Assembly: GCA_007026445.1 (NCBI GenBank)
Contig: VDMD01000002.1
Span: 1,674,001 to 1,738,000 of the forward strand
From: Schizophyllum amplum
Taxonomy: Eukaryota; Basidiomycota; Agaricomycetes; Agaricales; Schizophyllaceae
Direction: 5' to 3'
DNA: 64,000 nt
Shown here in pieces: positions 35,001 to 45,974 of the stretch; the first letter of the stretch is position 1; each line of letters begins with the position of its first letter. The translations under genes were made by a program, and so were the position numbers. The notes under the pieces were generated by a model. That model did not search any database. It was not told the origin of the DNA and saw only the letters and a program-made list of their open reading frames with translations.

Positions 35001-37343
35001 CTCAGCAAGCCCGCAGATAGTCCGGTGGGTGATCTGGCAGCCATTTGTGCATAATTCCGACTAACGAGCATTGGCAGCGCGAAGCGCTCTACGAGAATAT
35101 TTTCGAGTTCGCCAGGTCGGCGAGCCGCGAGCTGGTGACGCTAGAGGATTTCAACCAACCCTTAATTGAAGTTGAGCGTGTGTCACATATGCATAATTGC
35201 TTGTCGTCAATCGTGGCGCAACCGGAAAAAGGCGATTCGCCAGCGAAGTGTACGTCCTCCGTCATAGAATCTTATGACGTACCATTCATCGTTGCTAGAC
35301 CTCATACCGGAGCTGTGTGCCAAAACAACTATACCAGCTAGGTAAGCGGCGATACAATCGCTGCCAACAACCAAAGCTGACTGATTTTGAGGGTGCTGCG
35401 AACCGCGATGCTGCTGCCCTCCGTCTTGACCCGTATTGATGAAATACTGCTCGTCAAGGAGTTGAATGCCGTGCACTTTAGGCACATCATCGCCGAGGAC
35501 CTCCTTCACGCCGCCGTGACCACTTCGGCTGCCGCCTTTGATCGCAACTATGAGCGGCTTGAACTGTACGGTACGAATAACCCATAGTAGATGAGGTACA
35601 ACCTTCTGATGCGCACATTCAGGCGACGCTTTCCTAAAATACCTTGCCTCGCTGCACCTGTTCTCAATGAGCACTAACAGCGACAGCGAAGGCAGACTCC
35701 ACGCGGCGCGGCGCCCACTCATCAGGAATCAAAGGCTCATGGAGTCCGCGCTCGCTCTCGGGCTTCCGTCCTTTATCATCAGCAAGCCTTTTGTTATCAA
35801 GTACTGGGCACCGGCCAACTTCCGTATCGGCGCGGCTGAGAAAGCAAAGGAGAAAGAGCAGGTCGCTTCGCCGCCGGTCCCAACAAAACCCGCGGATGAC
35901 ACAACGCAACACGAAGGCGGAGGAGGTAAAAAGCGGGGAAAGAGGAAAAAGCGGGCAGACAACGATGGCCATCGGATAATACAACTGCTTAGCGACAAGG
36001 TAAGGGCAAATTATGTCTTGGGGACATTGCCTAGTTAACCTTCGGCAGGGACTTGCCGATGTCATGGAGGCCATTCTCGGCGCCGCCCACTTGAGTGGGG
36101 GCCGCGACGCAGCTTTGCAGGTAGCGAAGGCTCTAGGATTATCAGTTGCCAAAACTACCGACATCTGGGACGACTTCAGTGCGCGGGTGACCGTGCCTAC
36201 ACCACCTCCGGGAGTGGGAATACTGCGTCCGGGGACCGTCGAGGGCGTCGAAGCAGCGATAGGACGAAAGTTGGCGCAACCACAATTATTGGCACACGCT
36301 CTGGTGAGTCTGGCGATCCTCGCGCTGCGCGCAGGCTACTTACTATGTTCGTCAGACTCATGCGAACATGCAAAGTCCAGTGGGCAGCTACGAAAGATTC
36401 GAATTTCTTGGTGACGCTATCTTGGATTTTCGTACGCCGATTCTTCAGACACAACTATCCCTCAGCGCTAATCCCACGGCAGTCATCGTTCAACACTTGT
36501 ATAAGAAGTATAGCCAACAGCCTCCGGGAGTCCTCACTCTGCTCAAAGTACGCCTTTTCTCGTATAACGCTAGCAGGATATTCATAACGTTGTTTAGAGC
36601 GCCATGGTGGCGAACTCACCTCTGGCTGCAGTCTGCGTCGAGACGGGTCTGTACAAGTATCTGAATCAGAAATCGCAGCAAATGCAAGCCATCATCAACA
36701 CCTATATCACCACGCTTCAGAAGGCGAAGCAGGAGGAGTATGAGGCGGCCGACGACGACCTCAGAGATCGCGGGCAGTATTGGTTCAATGTCAACCCACC
36801 CAAGGTACGTTCGTCCCTTGACTCACTACAGATCAATGCTAACTGTGAAATCCCGTAGCCTCTCTCCGACATCGTGGAATCCGTCATAGGCGCCATCTAC
36901 GTCTCTGATAATCTCGATGCGACGGGCGTGCAACAGTTCTTCGACAACATCTTGCAGCCGTTCTACGACAAGCACGTACGACTCAGCACGCTGGCTATCC
37001 ACCCCACCAAAACCTTACTTGAGCTAGTTCAAAACCATGGCTGCCACGATCTTGAACTTGTCAGGAGCAGTGCGGATAAGCGGACACGATGCGATGGTAA
37101 GCTGAGCCCGCCAAGTCGCTGTCCATGCTCATCGACGCTTGTTCAGTTCTTGTACATGGCGCAGTGTTCGCTAGCGAAACTGCGACAAATGGCAGCCTAG
37201 CTGCGAAAGCAGCATCTGTCGCGGCACTGAATGTTTTGGAAAGTGAACCTCAGCTCATCCGGAATGCTTGCAGCTGCCGAGCCGGGAAAGATAGAGAGAA
37301 GGGTAAGAACTTCGATCAGCTGTTGTTGAATTTCAAGACTTGA
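32064..37343 (+). CDS. DCL: Dicer-like ribonuclease III with degenerate helicase domain
   Basis: Seventeen exons close in frame to 1463 residues: 32064-32310, 32438-32546, 32596-32740, 32793-33462, 33515-33618, 33666-33766, 33818-35024, 35078-35249, 35299-35341, 35392-35570, 35623-35999, 36049-36303, 36356-36431, 36483-36547, 36598-36804, 36859-37096, 37147-37343. The domain order is Dicer-like. A helicase-like region spans residues 65-490. Dimerisation/DUF283 follows (HDAVSAIFRYAAMHKTATET), then a platform-like segment. RNase IIIa has YERLELYGDAFLKY and GLADVMEAILGA; RNase IIIb has YERFEFLGDAILDF and PLSDIVESVIGA; a dsRNA-binding domain covers about residues 1370-1440. All eight RNase III acidic residues are visible, so dicing of dsRNA into small RNAs is expected. 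The helicase lacks Walker A, has PDIQ for DExH at 188-192, YR for the Q motif, and EDLEFP in motif V. A mini-exon 32378-32386 between exons 1 and 2 is possible. Confidence 0.85.
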
Positions 37344-37473
37344 GCCGGATGGCGGGATCGTTTGTTCGATGCAGCCTGTGTATGATAGCAAGCGATGCAT
37401 TCCAAAGGTTCTCGATACGAAACTGCCATCTATGTGTGATGCGGATGAAGACAAGGCAAGACGCGGATCGAAT

Positions 37474-37822
37474 CTACGACGCCTTGTATCTGCGGAAGAA
37501 TTCGGGTCAGACGGAAGCCTGTCCCATTCTGTAAGCCACGTACCTTTGCCACGCAGCAGCGATAAAGGGGAGGCCAAAGCCAAAGCTCATGAACAATCCA
37601 AGCTTGGTTCCAAAGCCAGCCTTGGAGCCACCCCAGGGAGGCGAGTTGAAGGGCAAGTGCTGAAGACCGCAAGCGTCAGTGAACTGGGACCCCGGGTGAT
37701 GGTCAAGAACTCACCGAGCCATCGACCTCGTGCTTGCCACTACGGACGACTGCAGTGGAGTGGAGGCCAGAGCGACCCAAGACTTGGGCGCGGAGCGCAG
37801 AGCGGGCGAGGACGGCAGACAT
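37474..37822 (-). CDS. COX8: Cytochrome c oxidase subunit VIII / COX7C-type
   Basis: Three exons (37715-37822, 37544-37659, 37474-37489) join to 79 residues. The first exon is a typical mitochondrial presequence rich in Arg/Ser/Ala (MSAVLARSALRAQVLGRSG). The mature part HLPFNSPPWGGSKAGFGTKL then LFMSFGFGLPFIAAAWQRYK matches the single-span subunit VIIc (yeast Cox8) of complex IV: LPF motif, one transmembrane helix, basic C-terminus in the matrix or membrane edge. The last exon is only 16 nt. The gene is tail to tail with the Dicer-like gene, 131 bp apart. Confidence 0.85.
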
Positions 37823-38515
37823 GATTCTGCAGTGGATGGTGACAAAAACATGAAAATCACGCCGAGAACCGGAAACGTCATCTGTCGGACTTTGCCGACA
37901 GATCAGGTGCGAGCCTGCTGGTGGCAGTGCGTCCAGGACCACAGTGACCTATATTCATAAAGCCTGTCTTGAAGGTATACGCAAAGTATACGTGTATATT
38001 CGCTGTGTGCGCCAGCGTGTTCCGAACGCGCCGGCAAACGTCTTGATGCTCTGTACACGGCAAGAAGTGCATTATTCAATTGCAAGATTCAAACACCAAA
38101 CGAACTCAACATAATAGCGTCCAGCTGCGTAAGTAATATATTCGCAGCCTGGAAGCAATAGATATGATTTGACAAAGCTCAACCAACAACGCAAGCACAA
38201 GAAAACACCGAAACGAGTCCCAATCAACTGTAGGTAACCATAATGCATAATGTAGCTATAATATATCGACCAGTGTCCGTGTCTGAATCTAATGCGATGA
38301 TATGGTGTCTGTGCGGAGGGGTTCCCATGAGTGCATGACCGATGTGTAGAGGTATAAGGCGGTAATGTGTAGTGGACGGTAGCCTATGGTACAATCGTGC
38401 CTGTTATGACAGGCGGAACACGGGCACAACACAAGAGTTCATCAACAAGACGGTATGGTCTGCGTGTAGTGAGTATCGGCCGAGTGTGAAATCTGACAGA
38501 CAGTGAGATCTCATT
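37823..38515. other. Intergenic region
   Basis: AT-richer spacer with no supported ORF; holds the COX8 promoter and the 3' flank of the coiled-coil gene. Confidence 0.5.
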
Positions 38516-39579
38516 TCAAGTTCGAAGAGAATGGCGTACATGGTTCATTGAAAGTGCAAGTTCATTGTCGTGGTCCTCATCCCGTTCATGGTCCGAGCCA
38601 GCGACTGACGACGAGTCCGATCCCTGCCCAACGTGAGACAACGCAATGCATAACGGGTGACGTGACGTACGGAGGACTCCAGACGTAGAGCAGCCAGCTT
38701 CTCGATGATATCGTCCAGATCATCTCTGGCTTCTTGCAGTTTCGCGTCGGCTCCTTGGTAGTTCATGGCCCGTAACAGCGCCTGGACCTGAAGTCCACTA
38801 TTAGCAGTGGTCCACTGATCAGAAAAAACTTGAGCGTACGTTCTCCTCAGCAGTCGCCTTGGCCTTGTCGTTTCGCTTGTCTGCCCAGCCCCCGCCCCAA
38901 CTCTCGGTCGTCGACTTCCTAGTATGTTGCGACTAAAGGTCTGAGTCAACTAAGCGCTCATGAAGGCAAACAGGATATGCACCTCCGTCGTTTCTCTGCC
39001 GGGGCTCGAAACAAGGGGGAAGTAGCCGCAGGGTTCGCCCACGCCATCGTTGCAAGTCGGCGGTGTCCGCAGCTCTGCGAACACCTGCGAGAGGCTAAAG
39101 CTATGCACATGCTGGGTGTCCTTCCTCGCACAGGGCAGTGGCGTTGGGGCGCAAAGGGTGGTAGGAGTGGACGACAGCGATGAGAATGAAGAGTATGAAG
39201 TCGGGGTAGTCTGCGGGGTAGTGCGGGGCAGCGAGGGCGAAGGAAGGGTCCATTGCAATCCTTCGGGGCTGAGTCCTGCAGACGAAGTAGACGGAGAGGT
39301 CTGGAAGAAGGATGGCATCTTGGCGAGGCTTTGGGGGAAGCTTTTGGAGTTCGGCAAGGGGACAAAGCCATTGATAGGGAAGCTGGTGGCAACGTTGGTC
39401 GCACCTGTGGCATGGGTGCGAAGCAGACTGTCTGAGAGCTTTGGCCGTCTGCGCACCCAGCCGGGTTGGACTTCGGGATCCGCATTGGCGTATCGAGAAG
39501 ACTTGAATACGAAGGACCGCGAAGGATTTGTGGATGACCGTAGCTCTGCCCGCTGTGAATGATCCAGGTTGCTGAGCAT
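38516..39579 (-). CDS. Hypothetical Ser/Pro-rich protein with C-terminal coiled coil
   Basis: The minus-strand model starts MLSNLDHSQRAELRSS at 39579 and ends at 38516 through about four exons. Exon 1, to about 38974, is Ser/Thr/Pro-rich and contains short conserved-looking pieces (ARKDTQHVHSFSLSQVFAEL). Later exons read STTESWGGGWADKRNDKAKA, then VQALLRAMNYQGADAKLQEA and DDLDDIIEKLAALRLESS, a good coiled coil, then an acidic tail (SDSSSVAGSDHERDEDHDNE). I recognise no named domain. The first intron acceptor (TTTAG before TCGCAACATACT) was chosen because it keeps the reading frame. Function unknown. Confidence 0.6.
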
Positions 39580-39792
39580 TAGTCGGCAGAAGTCATTGTT
39601 CCAATCCGACTGCGGTTCTGAAAGTCCACGGCCAACGATAAACGGTCGATGGCGAGCGAGCCTGAGGTGCCGGTGAAGGAACGAAAAGAAATGCGGGGAA
39701 GTCTAATTAGGAGACCAATGAGGTAACCAGGTTAAGTCTACTTCAATAATAATGGTTTGCCTGCTTAAGCACTTATCACGAACCAAACAGTC

Positions 39793-42755
39793 ATGTGGTC
39801 GTTACGCTATCCGGCCTACTTTGGTCCACGCTCGCCGCCGCGGCGTCATTATCATGGGCTGGCACCGCGTATCCGTATCTTTCGCTCCTTGTCTTCGTAC
39901 ATCTCTCATCGCCCCATGGCCCAAGCAGCGAGCGTGAAAATCGGCAGCAACACCTACAGCGTCCCGACGGGCCTCTTCATCAACAACGAATTCGTACCCT
40001 CAGTCGACTCTAATGAGCGCATCGAGTGAGCCATCCCCAGGAGCATGTCCGCTGCGATGTAGATCATAATCGACAGCGCTGTGAACCCTCTCACCGAGGA
40101 AGTCATCTGTTCTGTTGTCGCTGGTGGGTTGTCCCTCCGCACTTCCCTATAGTCCCCTCATTCTCCCATCTCCCCTACCCACGACTCGCACATACTACGA
40201 CTAACACTTGACCCACAACAGCATCTGCGAAGGACATCGATGTCGCCGTAGCCGCCGCGCGGAAGGCATTCGAGACCACATGGGGCAAGAACGTCACGGG
40301 GATCGAGCGATCGCGTCTCCTCAACAAGCTTGCTGACCTGATTGAGCGCGATGCGCAATCCCTCGCCGAGCTGGAGACTCTGAACAACGGCAAGCCGGTC
40401 AAGGTCGCCAGGTATGTCGACCGCTGTGTGTTCCCGCCCTTGATTATGACATAGTCTGCGAAGGGATTTCGACATTGCGGACAGTGTCGGATGCCTCCGC
40501 TACTATGCTGGTGGGCCTTGTCCTTGTCAAAGCCTCTCAATACTGACTTGTGGCTCACAAAGGCTGGGCGGATAAGATAACTGGACAGGTCTCCCCCGAA
40601 TACTTATCCTCGTCATCCTAACAGCTCACTCGGGTGAATTGACAGGCCCTCGAAATCGATAACAAGACCAAATGGGCCTTCACCAGACACGAGCCCATCG
40701 GTGTTTGCGGTCAGATGTACGTCCAATGCCTTCATAGTTATATAAAATGAATCTAACTCGTCGCCTGACAGTATCCCGTGGAACTACCCTATTATGATGT
40801 GGTACGTAACGCATTTTCGCCCGCACTCCTGCAACTCGGCGCTGAAAGCGCATCCGCGCATGTAGGGCATGGAAGATTGCGCCAGCGCTGGCCGCGGGCT
40901 GCTGCATCATCATGAAACCGTCGGAAGTGACGCCTCTCACAGCATTGGTACGTTGCAATTAAAATTCCGCAACTAGCACGACGTAAACAGCAGCGTAGAA
41001 ATTGTCCGAGCTCATTGTCGAAGCTGGGTAAGTGCTCTCAGCGTACTGGACATATTACTCATGCTAATTTTTGTAGCTTCCCACCCGGTGTCATGAATAC
41101 GGTGAACGCATATGGCTCTGTAGGAGGCGCCGCTATAGCATCCCACATGGACATCGACAAGGTCGCCTTCACTGGAAGCACAGCCACCGGGCGCAAAATC
41201 ATGGAGGCGGCCGCAAAGAGCAACCTGAAAAAGGCAAGTCTTGTTGAAGTTCTATCCGGAGTATTGATGTGACGTGACGAGTTGAACAGGTCACGCTCGA
41301 GCTTGGTGGCAAGTCGCCGCATCTTGTCTTTGAGACCGCCGACTTGCAGCAAGGTGTGTATCAGCATCTATATTGTATTCTTTTCGACACGATGCTTCCT
41401 CCAACTGCGCACATGCATCCTTCTCGGTGCCTGCAGTAGGGCTTCGGCGCATCAGCGGTTCCGAGGCTCGACACGGAGGAATTCTCCTCCGGCTACTTCA
41501 TTCGAAGAAGACCGTTCATACTTACGGCGCCGTACTGCGCCTACAAGTACCGGATGCTGCGGTAGACCGAGCGGTCCGCTCGTCAGACCTCGAACATCTT
41601 CATCTGTCATCCTCGAGGGATTAGACGCCCGGACTCACGACGGCATCATCCTCTCTCCGACTCGGAGCTGGCCTCCCAAATCATACCCTAAGATGTGATT
41701 GGCACTGATCACGATCGTATAGCTGCCAACTGGGCTGCCTTGGGGATCTGCTACAACACTGGTCAAGACTGCACCGCCGGATCGCGCGTCTACGTCCAGA
41801 ACAGCATCTACGACAAATTCATGGAGATCCTCACGACCACGATCAAGGCCACCGTTATAGGCGACGGCTTCGATGATTCGGTGACGGGTGGTCCCCTGGT
41901 TCGTGAAGACCGGTCTACACGATGCCATATCCGGCACTTACTGCTATTGCCAGGTGTCGAAAGCTCAGTATGATCGCGTCTGGGGCTATATCGAACTAGG
42001 AAAGCAGGAAGGCGCCCGTGTAGCGCTGGGCGGAGAGAAGCGCTCGGGCAAGGGCTACTTCGTGGACCCTACAGGTAAGCGCCCGTCCATCTGCCTTCAG
42101 CAGTACATTTGACCTTTTCTGCCACAGTTTTCACCGACATCAAAGAAGACATGAGAATTGTATGTATTCTGTGAGGTGGCTATGCTCAGACCGCTAATGA
42201 TTTATGCAGGTCAAAGAGGAGGTATGCGCGCGTCTCACAGCAGATTCCTTGCATCGACCTAAGGCCCTGATATAGATTTTCGGACCCGTTTTGTCCGTCG
42301 GTCGCTTTGAGACGGAGCAGGAAGCCGTGTCCATCGCCAACGCCACAAACTACGGCTTAGGCGCTGGTCTCCATTCTCGTTTGTGCCCCGCTGTGCTGTG
42401 CCCGTCTACCAAGCAACTGATGTACTCCTCAGGCGATGCGAACCAGTGCATGCGCGTCTCTGGGGCTTTGGAGGCCGGAGCGGTGAGTTGATCTTGACGC
42501 TTCGCATATTTTGGTCTGACAGCGCCCGCGCAGGTCTGGATCAACCAATACAACATCTTGACCAACAACGTCCCCTTCGGTGGCAAGAAGCAGTCCGGCA
42601 TGGGTAAGTTGATGGGCCAGAGAGTACGCATGTGGACCACCTAGATTGACGCATCTTCATCAGGTCGCGAGCTCGGCAGCTATGGCCTCGAGGAGTACAT
42701 CAGCGTCAAGGGTGTTCACTGGAACTTCGGCGAACAGTTGGACTGGCCTTTCTGA
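39793..42755 (+). CDS. NAD(P)-dependent aldehyde dehydrogenase
   Basis: A multi-exon plus-strand gene of the ALDH superfamily oxidising aldehydes to carboxylic acids. Recognisable pieces are [45 protein letters not shown], the cofactor-binding [20 protein letters not shown] and [46 protein letters not shown] (general-base Glu), [16 protein letters not shown] (catalytic Cys), [13 protein letters not shown], and the end [20 protein letters not shown]. The first ATG gives an Arg/Ser/Tyr-rich leader typical of mitochondrial import; an in-frame ATG at 39916 ([10 protein letters not shown]) would give a cytosolic form. Several very small exons occur. The intron at 41354-41722 is 369 nt, seven times the usual length here. 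Confidence 0.87.
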
Positions 42756-43193
42756 GCTATGGCGTCTTAAAGCTTGAATACTCGAACGATGTACAATCCG
42801 TTGTATCTGTACTGACAAATGCTCGGAAATTTCTACTGCTACCCATTACGCGTCTCGCCGCGTTGCCTGAGCGCCCACAATGCGGAGGTAAGGGGGATCT
42901 CAAGCATAAGTAGATAGAGATAACATGTACATACATACGGTGCCAGGCCTCGGAAGAGAGGAGCAGGATACGAGCTGTCATCTGGAAGGCGATTCGTACA
43001 TACACTAGGACTGTAAGCGAGACAGCCTATGGTGCGTCGTACTCAGGCAAGCCGGCAGACCATACGGAGCTCACGACATGCGCACGTAGCGTGTAATATT
43101 TGCTTTATACAGCAGAAGTCGAGAAGTCCCATGGGTCGTCTGTGGGTGCCGGTAACTTCGTGGTTCTCATCGGCGTCTGGTCCCTATCCGATG
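42756..43193. other. Intergenic region between convergent genes
   Basis: 3' flanks of the aldehyde dehydrogenase and Zn2Cys6 genes. No ORF supported. Confidence 0.5.
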
Positions 43194-44087
43194 TCAACGG
43201 TTGCGCTCGTAATTGAAGTTGTGCTCCAGACAGGCATGACATTGGCAGTCTGGGTAGTGCATTCGATAATCTTCGGCACCGCGACCGCTGCTAGCATTGT
43301 CAACGTATAGCACACATCGGTTGAGCACATATTCCACTGACCTATAGGCGACGGGGAAGCCGGGGTAAGGTATAGCGTTCTGGTAGTGGTATGCCGGAGA
43401 CGTCGAAGAAAGAAGTCCTTCCCCCTGTAGCGCTTCATGTGCGGCGCGATCATTCCAGGTTGCGTGGTAGTCGTGGGTTGCAGGGTATGGGACGTGTGTT
43501 GGCGTGAGCGTCTGCGCTCTTCCTACAACACCGCGATGCTCGTCGTAGGTTGTAGAAGCGACAGATGATAGACCGTGAGGTTGCAAGGACGGCGAGCACG
43601 GAGCGCCGTTCGAATAGGCGCCCGCGAAGTCTCCATAGACGCCCCGTTGACCAATGGCAGCGTGTCCCGATGGTAGCGTCCCAGTGTGCTGCGTACTGGG
43701 ATACAGTACAGCGTCGTGTTGAGAGTAAGGGGCCATGCTGTGGAGCAGGACTGGACTGTACGGTTGGACTGGTGGGGACGTGAGGTGGGAGAGCGGACTT
43801 GTCGAGCGTTCTTCGGGAGAGTAGGAATGGTAGGCTCGGCGGGAATGCTCGTCTTGATTCAGGTCCTCGGAAACAGCCTTGTATTCGCAGAATAGACCCT
43901 GCTTTTGGCACCGTTTGCAGGCGGTGCCACTTCTGTCGCTGGACGGCTCGCACTGTGGCGCAGGTTCAACAAACAGTCCCGCTGCAGGCGCAGGTCTCCG
44001 TACCTTGATTTTTCGCTGCCGGCAATGTGTACACGCAACGAGGGCCCGCTGCTGTCGTATCAAAGGTCTGGGACTTGTCGGCTCCAT
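43194..44087 (-). CDS. Small Zn2Cys6 transcription factor
   Basis: The minus strand starts MEPTSPRPLIRQQRALVACT. An intron removes about 48 nt after QRKIK, giving the cluster ACTHCRQRKIK-C-EPSSDRSGTACKRC-QKQGLFCEY with spacing C-x2-C-x6-C-x10-C-x2-C-x6-C, a fungal binuclear zinc DNA-binding domain. The rest is Ser/Pro/Tyr/His-rich and disordered. A second intron near the 3' end leads to the end DCQCHACLEHNFNYERNR. At about 255 residues it lacks the usual middle homology region of this class, so it is either a short regulator or one whose activation domain is the Tyr/Pro-rich part. Confidence 0.8.
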   Translation of the reverse strand: MEPTSPRPLIRQQRALVACTHCRQRKIKVRRPAPAAGLFVEPAPQCEPSSDRSGTACKRCQKQGLFCEYKAVSEDLNQDEHSRRAYHSYSPEERSTSPLSHLTSPPVQPYSPVLLHSMAPYSQHDAVLYPSTQHTGTLPSGHAAIGQRGVYGDFAGAYSNGAPCSPSLQPHGLSSVASTTYDEHRGVVGRAQTLTPTHVPYPATHDYHATWNDRAAHEALQGEGLLSSTSPAYHYQNAIPYPGFPVAYRSVEYVLNRCVLYVDNASSGRGAEDYRMHYPDCQCHACLEHNFNYERNR

Positions 44088-44603
44088 TCTACGGAAGACT
44101 TCAGGGCCCGAACTTGGTGGAAGATGGGTGGGTGAAGCCGGGGACCTGGTCGAAGTGTACTTAGTTTTATACGCCTACTGCAGGAAATCAACGCCAAATA
44201 AATACCTTGATCTGTGTATCACTCAGGAAGAGCGGTGGAGGGTGAGCTGCGAGGGTCCACAGGATCATCCCCGTGGGGATAATTCTCATCAGTGACGAGT
44301 TTGGTCCGAACAGTTCAACTTCAGGTCTGCATTCGTTTGTTCACGTGAAGATGCCCATCTGACGCGCGTCCGCCGTCTGAAGTCCGGCCTCACGAAGCGG
44401 TCATACTTTCGCCATCGGTCGCCGACCTCACAGAGAGCATGACGATTCGCAAGAGCCCGAGAGCGACGCCAGCCCCTGGCTCCTAACCACATGGAGCTGC
44501 CAAGTCGGCGAATCTCGTCGACCGTCGATGATGATCACACACGCGTTGGGGATCTGCTTTTCAGCCAGCGACAGTCCTCAACATGTATATGCGTACAATG
44601 ATA
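44088..44603. other. Intergenic region
   Basis: Promoter side of the small Zn2Cys6 gene and 3' flank of the proteasome gene. The minus ORF 44289-44492 has no recognisable features. Confidence 0.45.
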
Positions 44604-45580
44604 TTACAAAGCCAGATAATCCTTGACTTCTTCTTCCGACAACTTCCTGAATGTGGGCTTCGGCCGATGCATGGCGCCGTCGGGCGCTTCTGCCTCGAGC
44701 TCGGCGACGGAGGGCACCGTGACTACACCAATTTCTATGGTCTTCTCTGTCATCTGTCCCTCGAAGCCCTCCTTCAGAGTAAGCAGTGCGGTGTGAATGG
44801 CATCTTCCAAACTGATGTCGTCGTTGTATCTGCGGTGAGGCGTCAGCTCACAAGATTCACAACGCGAAGTAATCAAGATGTACCTCTTCTCCAAAAAGGT
44901 CTTCGCGTTGACCATGTTCTTCCCTATTGCACTGGCTTTCCATGCCCAGAATGATCCTGATGGATCCACCTGGTAGAGGGAAGGTCCCCGATTGCTGTCC
45001 CACCCAGCCACAAGGAGGGAGACGCCGTATGGCCTCACGCCGCTGGAAGCTTGTAAGTAATGATGTCTATACCCTCAGATCGCAATCACGTACCCAGACT
45101 GTGTAGCTTGCTGCATGACCGTCGCGATCTCTTGCGTCAGAACGCGGGTGGGAGGATATTCGCCGTAGATCTTCCAGTACGCTTGTGCTGTCTTGCGTGC
45201 CTTCGTAATCAACACCCGGAAATCGGGACCCATCCCTGAGTAGACTATGCCGATGTTCGGGCAGACGACCGCGACTTTGTCCAGCATAGAGTCGTCGACG
45301 AGAATGGATGAGGACTTCTTCTCAGTTGCAATGACGATGCCATTGGTCGCTATTGTGGAATTGTAAGCTAGGATACGTGAAGAAAGCTTCCAACGACGCA
45401 CCCTTGATTCCTAGACTTGTAGTTCCTTGCGATACGGCGGCTAGCGCATGTTCGATCTGGACGAGCTTGCCGCTCGGAGAGAAGACGGTCAAGGAGTAGC
45501 TGATCCTTGTGTCAGCGTCTTGAGCGCTGGTATATTGTCTTGTCTTCGCACCTGTAGGCGCCACCGTCTGCGCTAGCCAT
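44604..45580 (-). CDS. PRE8: 20S proteasome subunit alpha type-2
   Basis: Minus-strand exons start at 45580 (45552-45580, 45402-45499, about 45093-45349, then from 45042 down to the stop at 44604). They encode [10 protein letters not shown], the alpha-subunit hallmark [75 protein letters not shown] and the end [11 protein letters not shown]. This fits alpha 2 of the outer rings of the 20S core particle, which gates substrate entry; alpha subunits are not catalytic. Alpha subunits are around 235-250 residues and this is close. The short first exon and three small introns are typical. Confidence 0.9.
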
Positions 45581-45974
45581 GGTAGTTATTCAGAGCGAGG
45601 GATTCAGGAAAGCAAGTGCACGCAATACACAACGCGTTCCCCAGACGCGCGTCCAGAATTTGGCTTGATTTGGCAGTAGCCCTTCCCGGACCGGACCGTC
45701 CGTCCGACGGATTATGCATGTCTGAAGGCCTCTGTCCAGCCTCTGTCCCAGCTCTTCCCTCGGCTCGTCCGCTCGGCGGCACCGAGATCTCCGCTCACGA
45801 CAATTCAACAACACCAACAACGCGTACAATCACAGCATACGAGGCGTCCGCAGACACTCAACAATACCGCCGCCTTCCATGATGTTCGCGTACTTGTCCG
45901 TCTGACATGAGCAAACAGACTCTTCACGCACGACGATGTCCCATTTTACGCACAGAATCCACTCTGTACACCCG
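45581..45974. other. Intergenic region
   Basis: Promoter of PRE8 and 3' flank of SSU72. Short GC-rich ORFs only. Confidence 0.5.
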
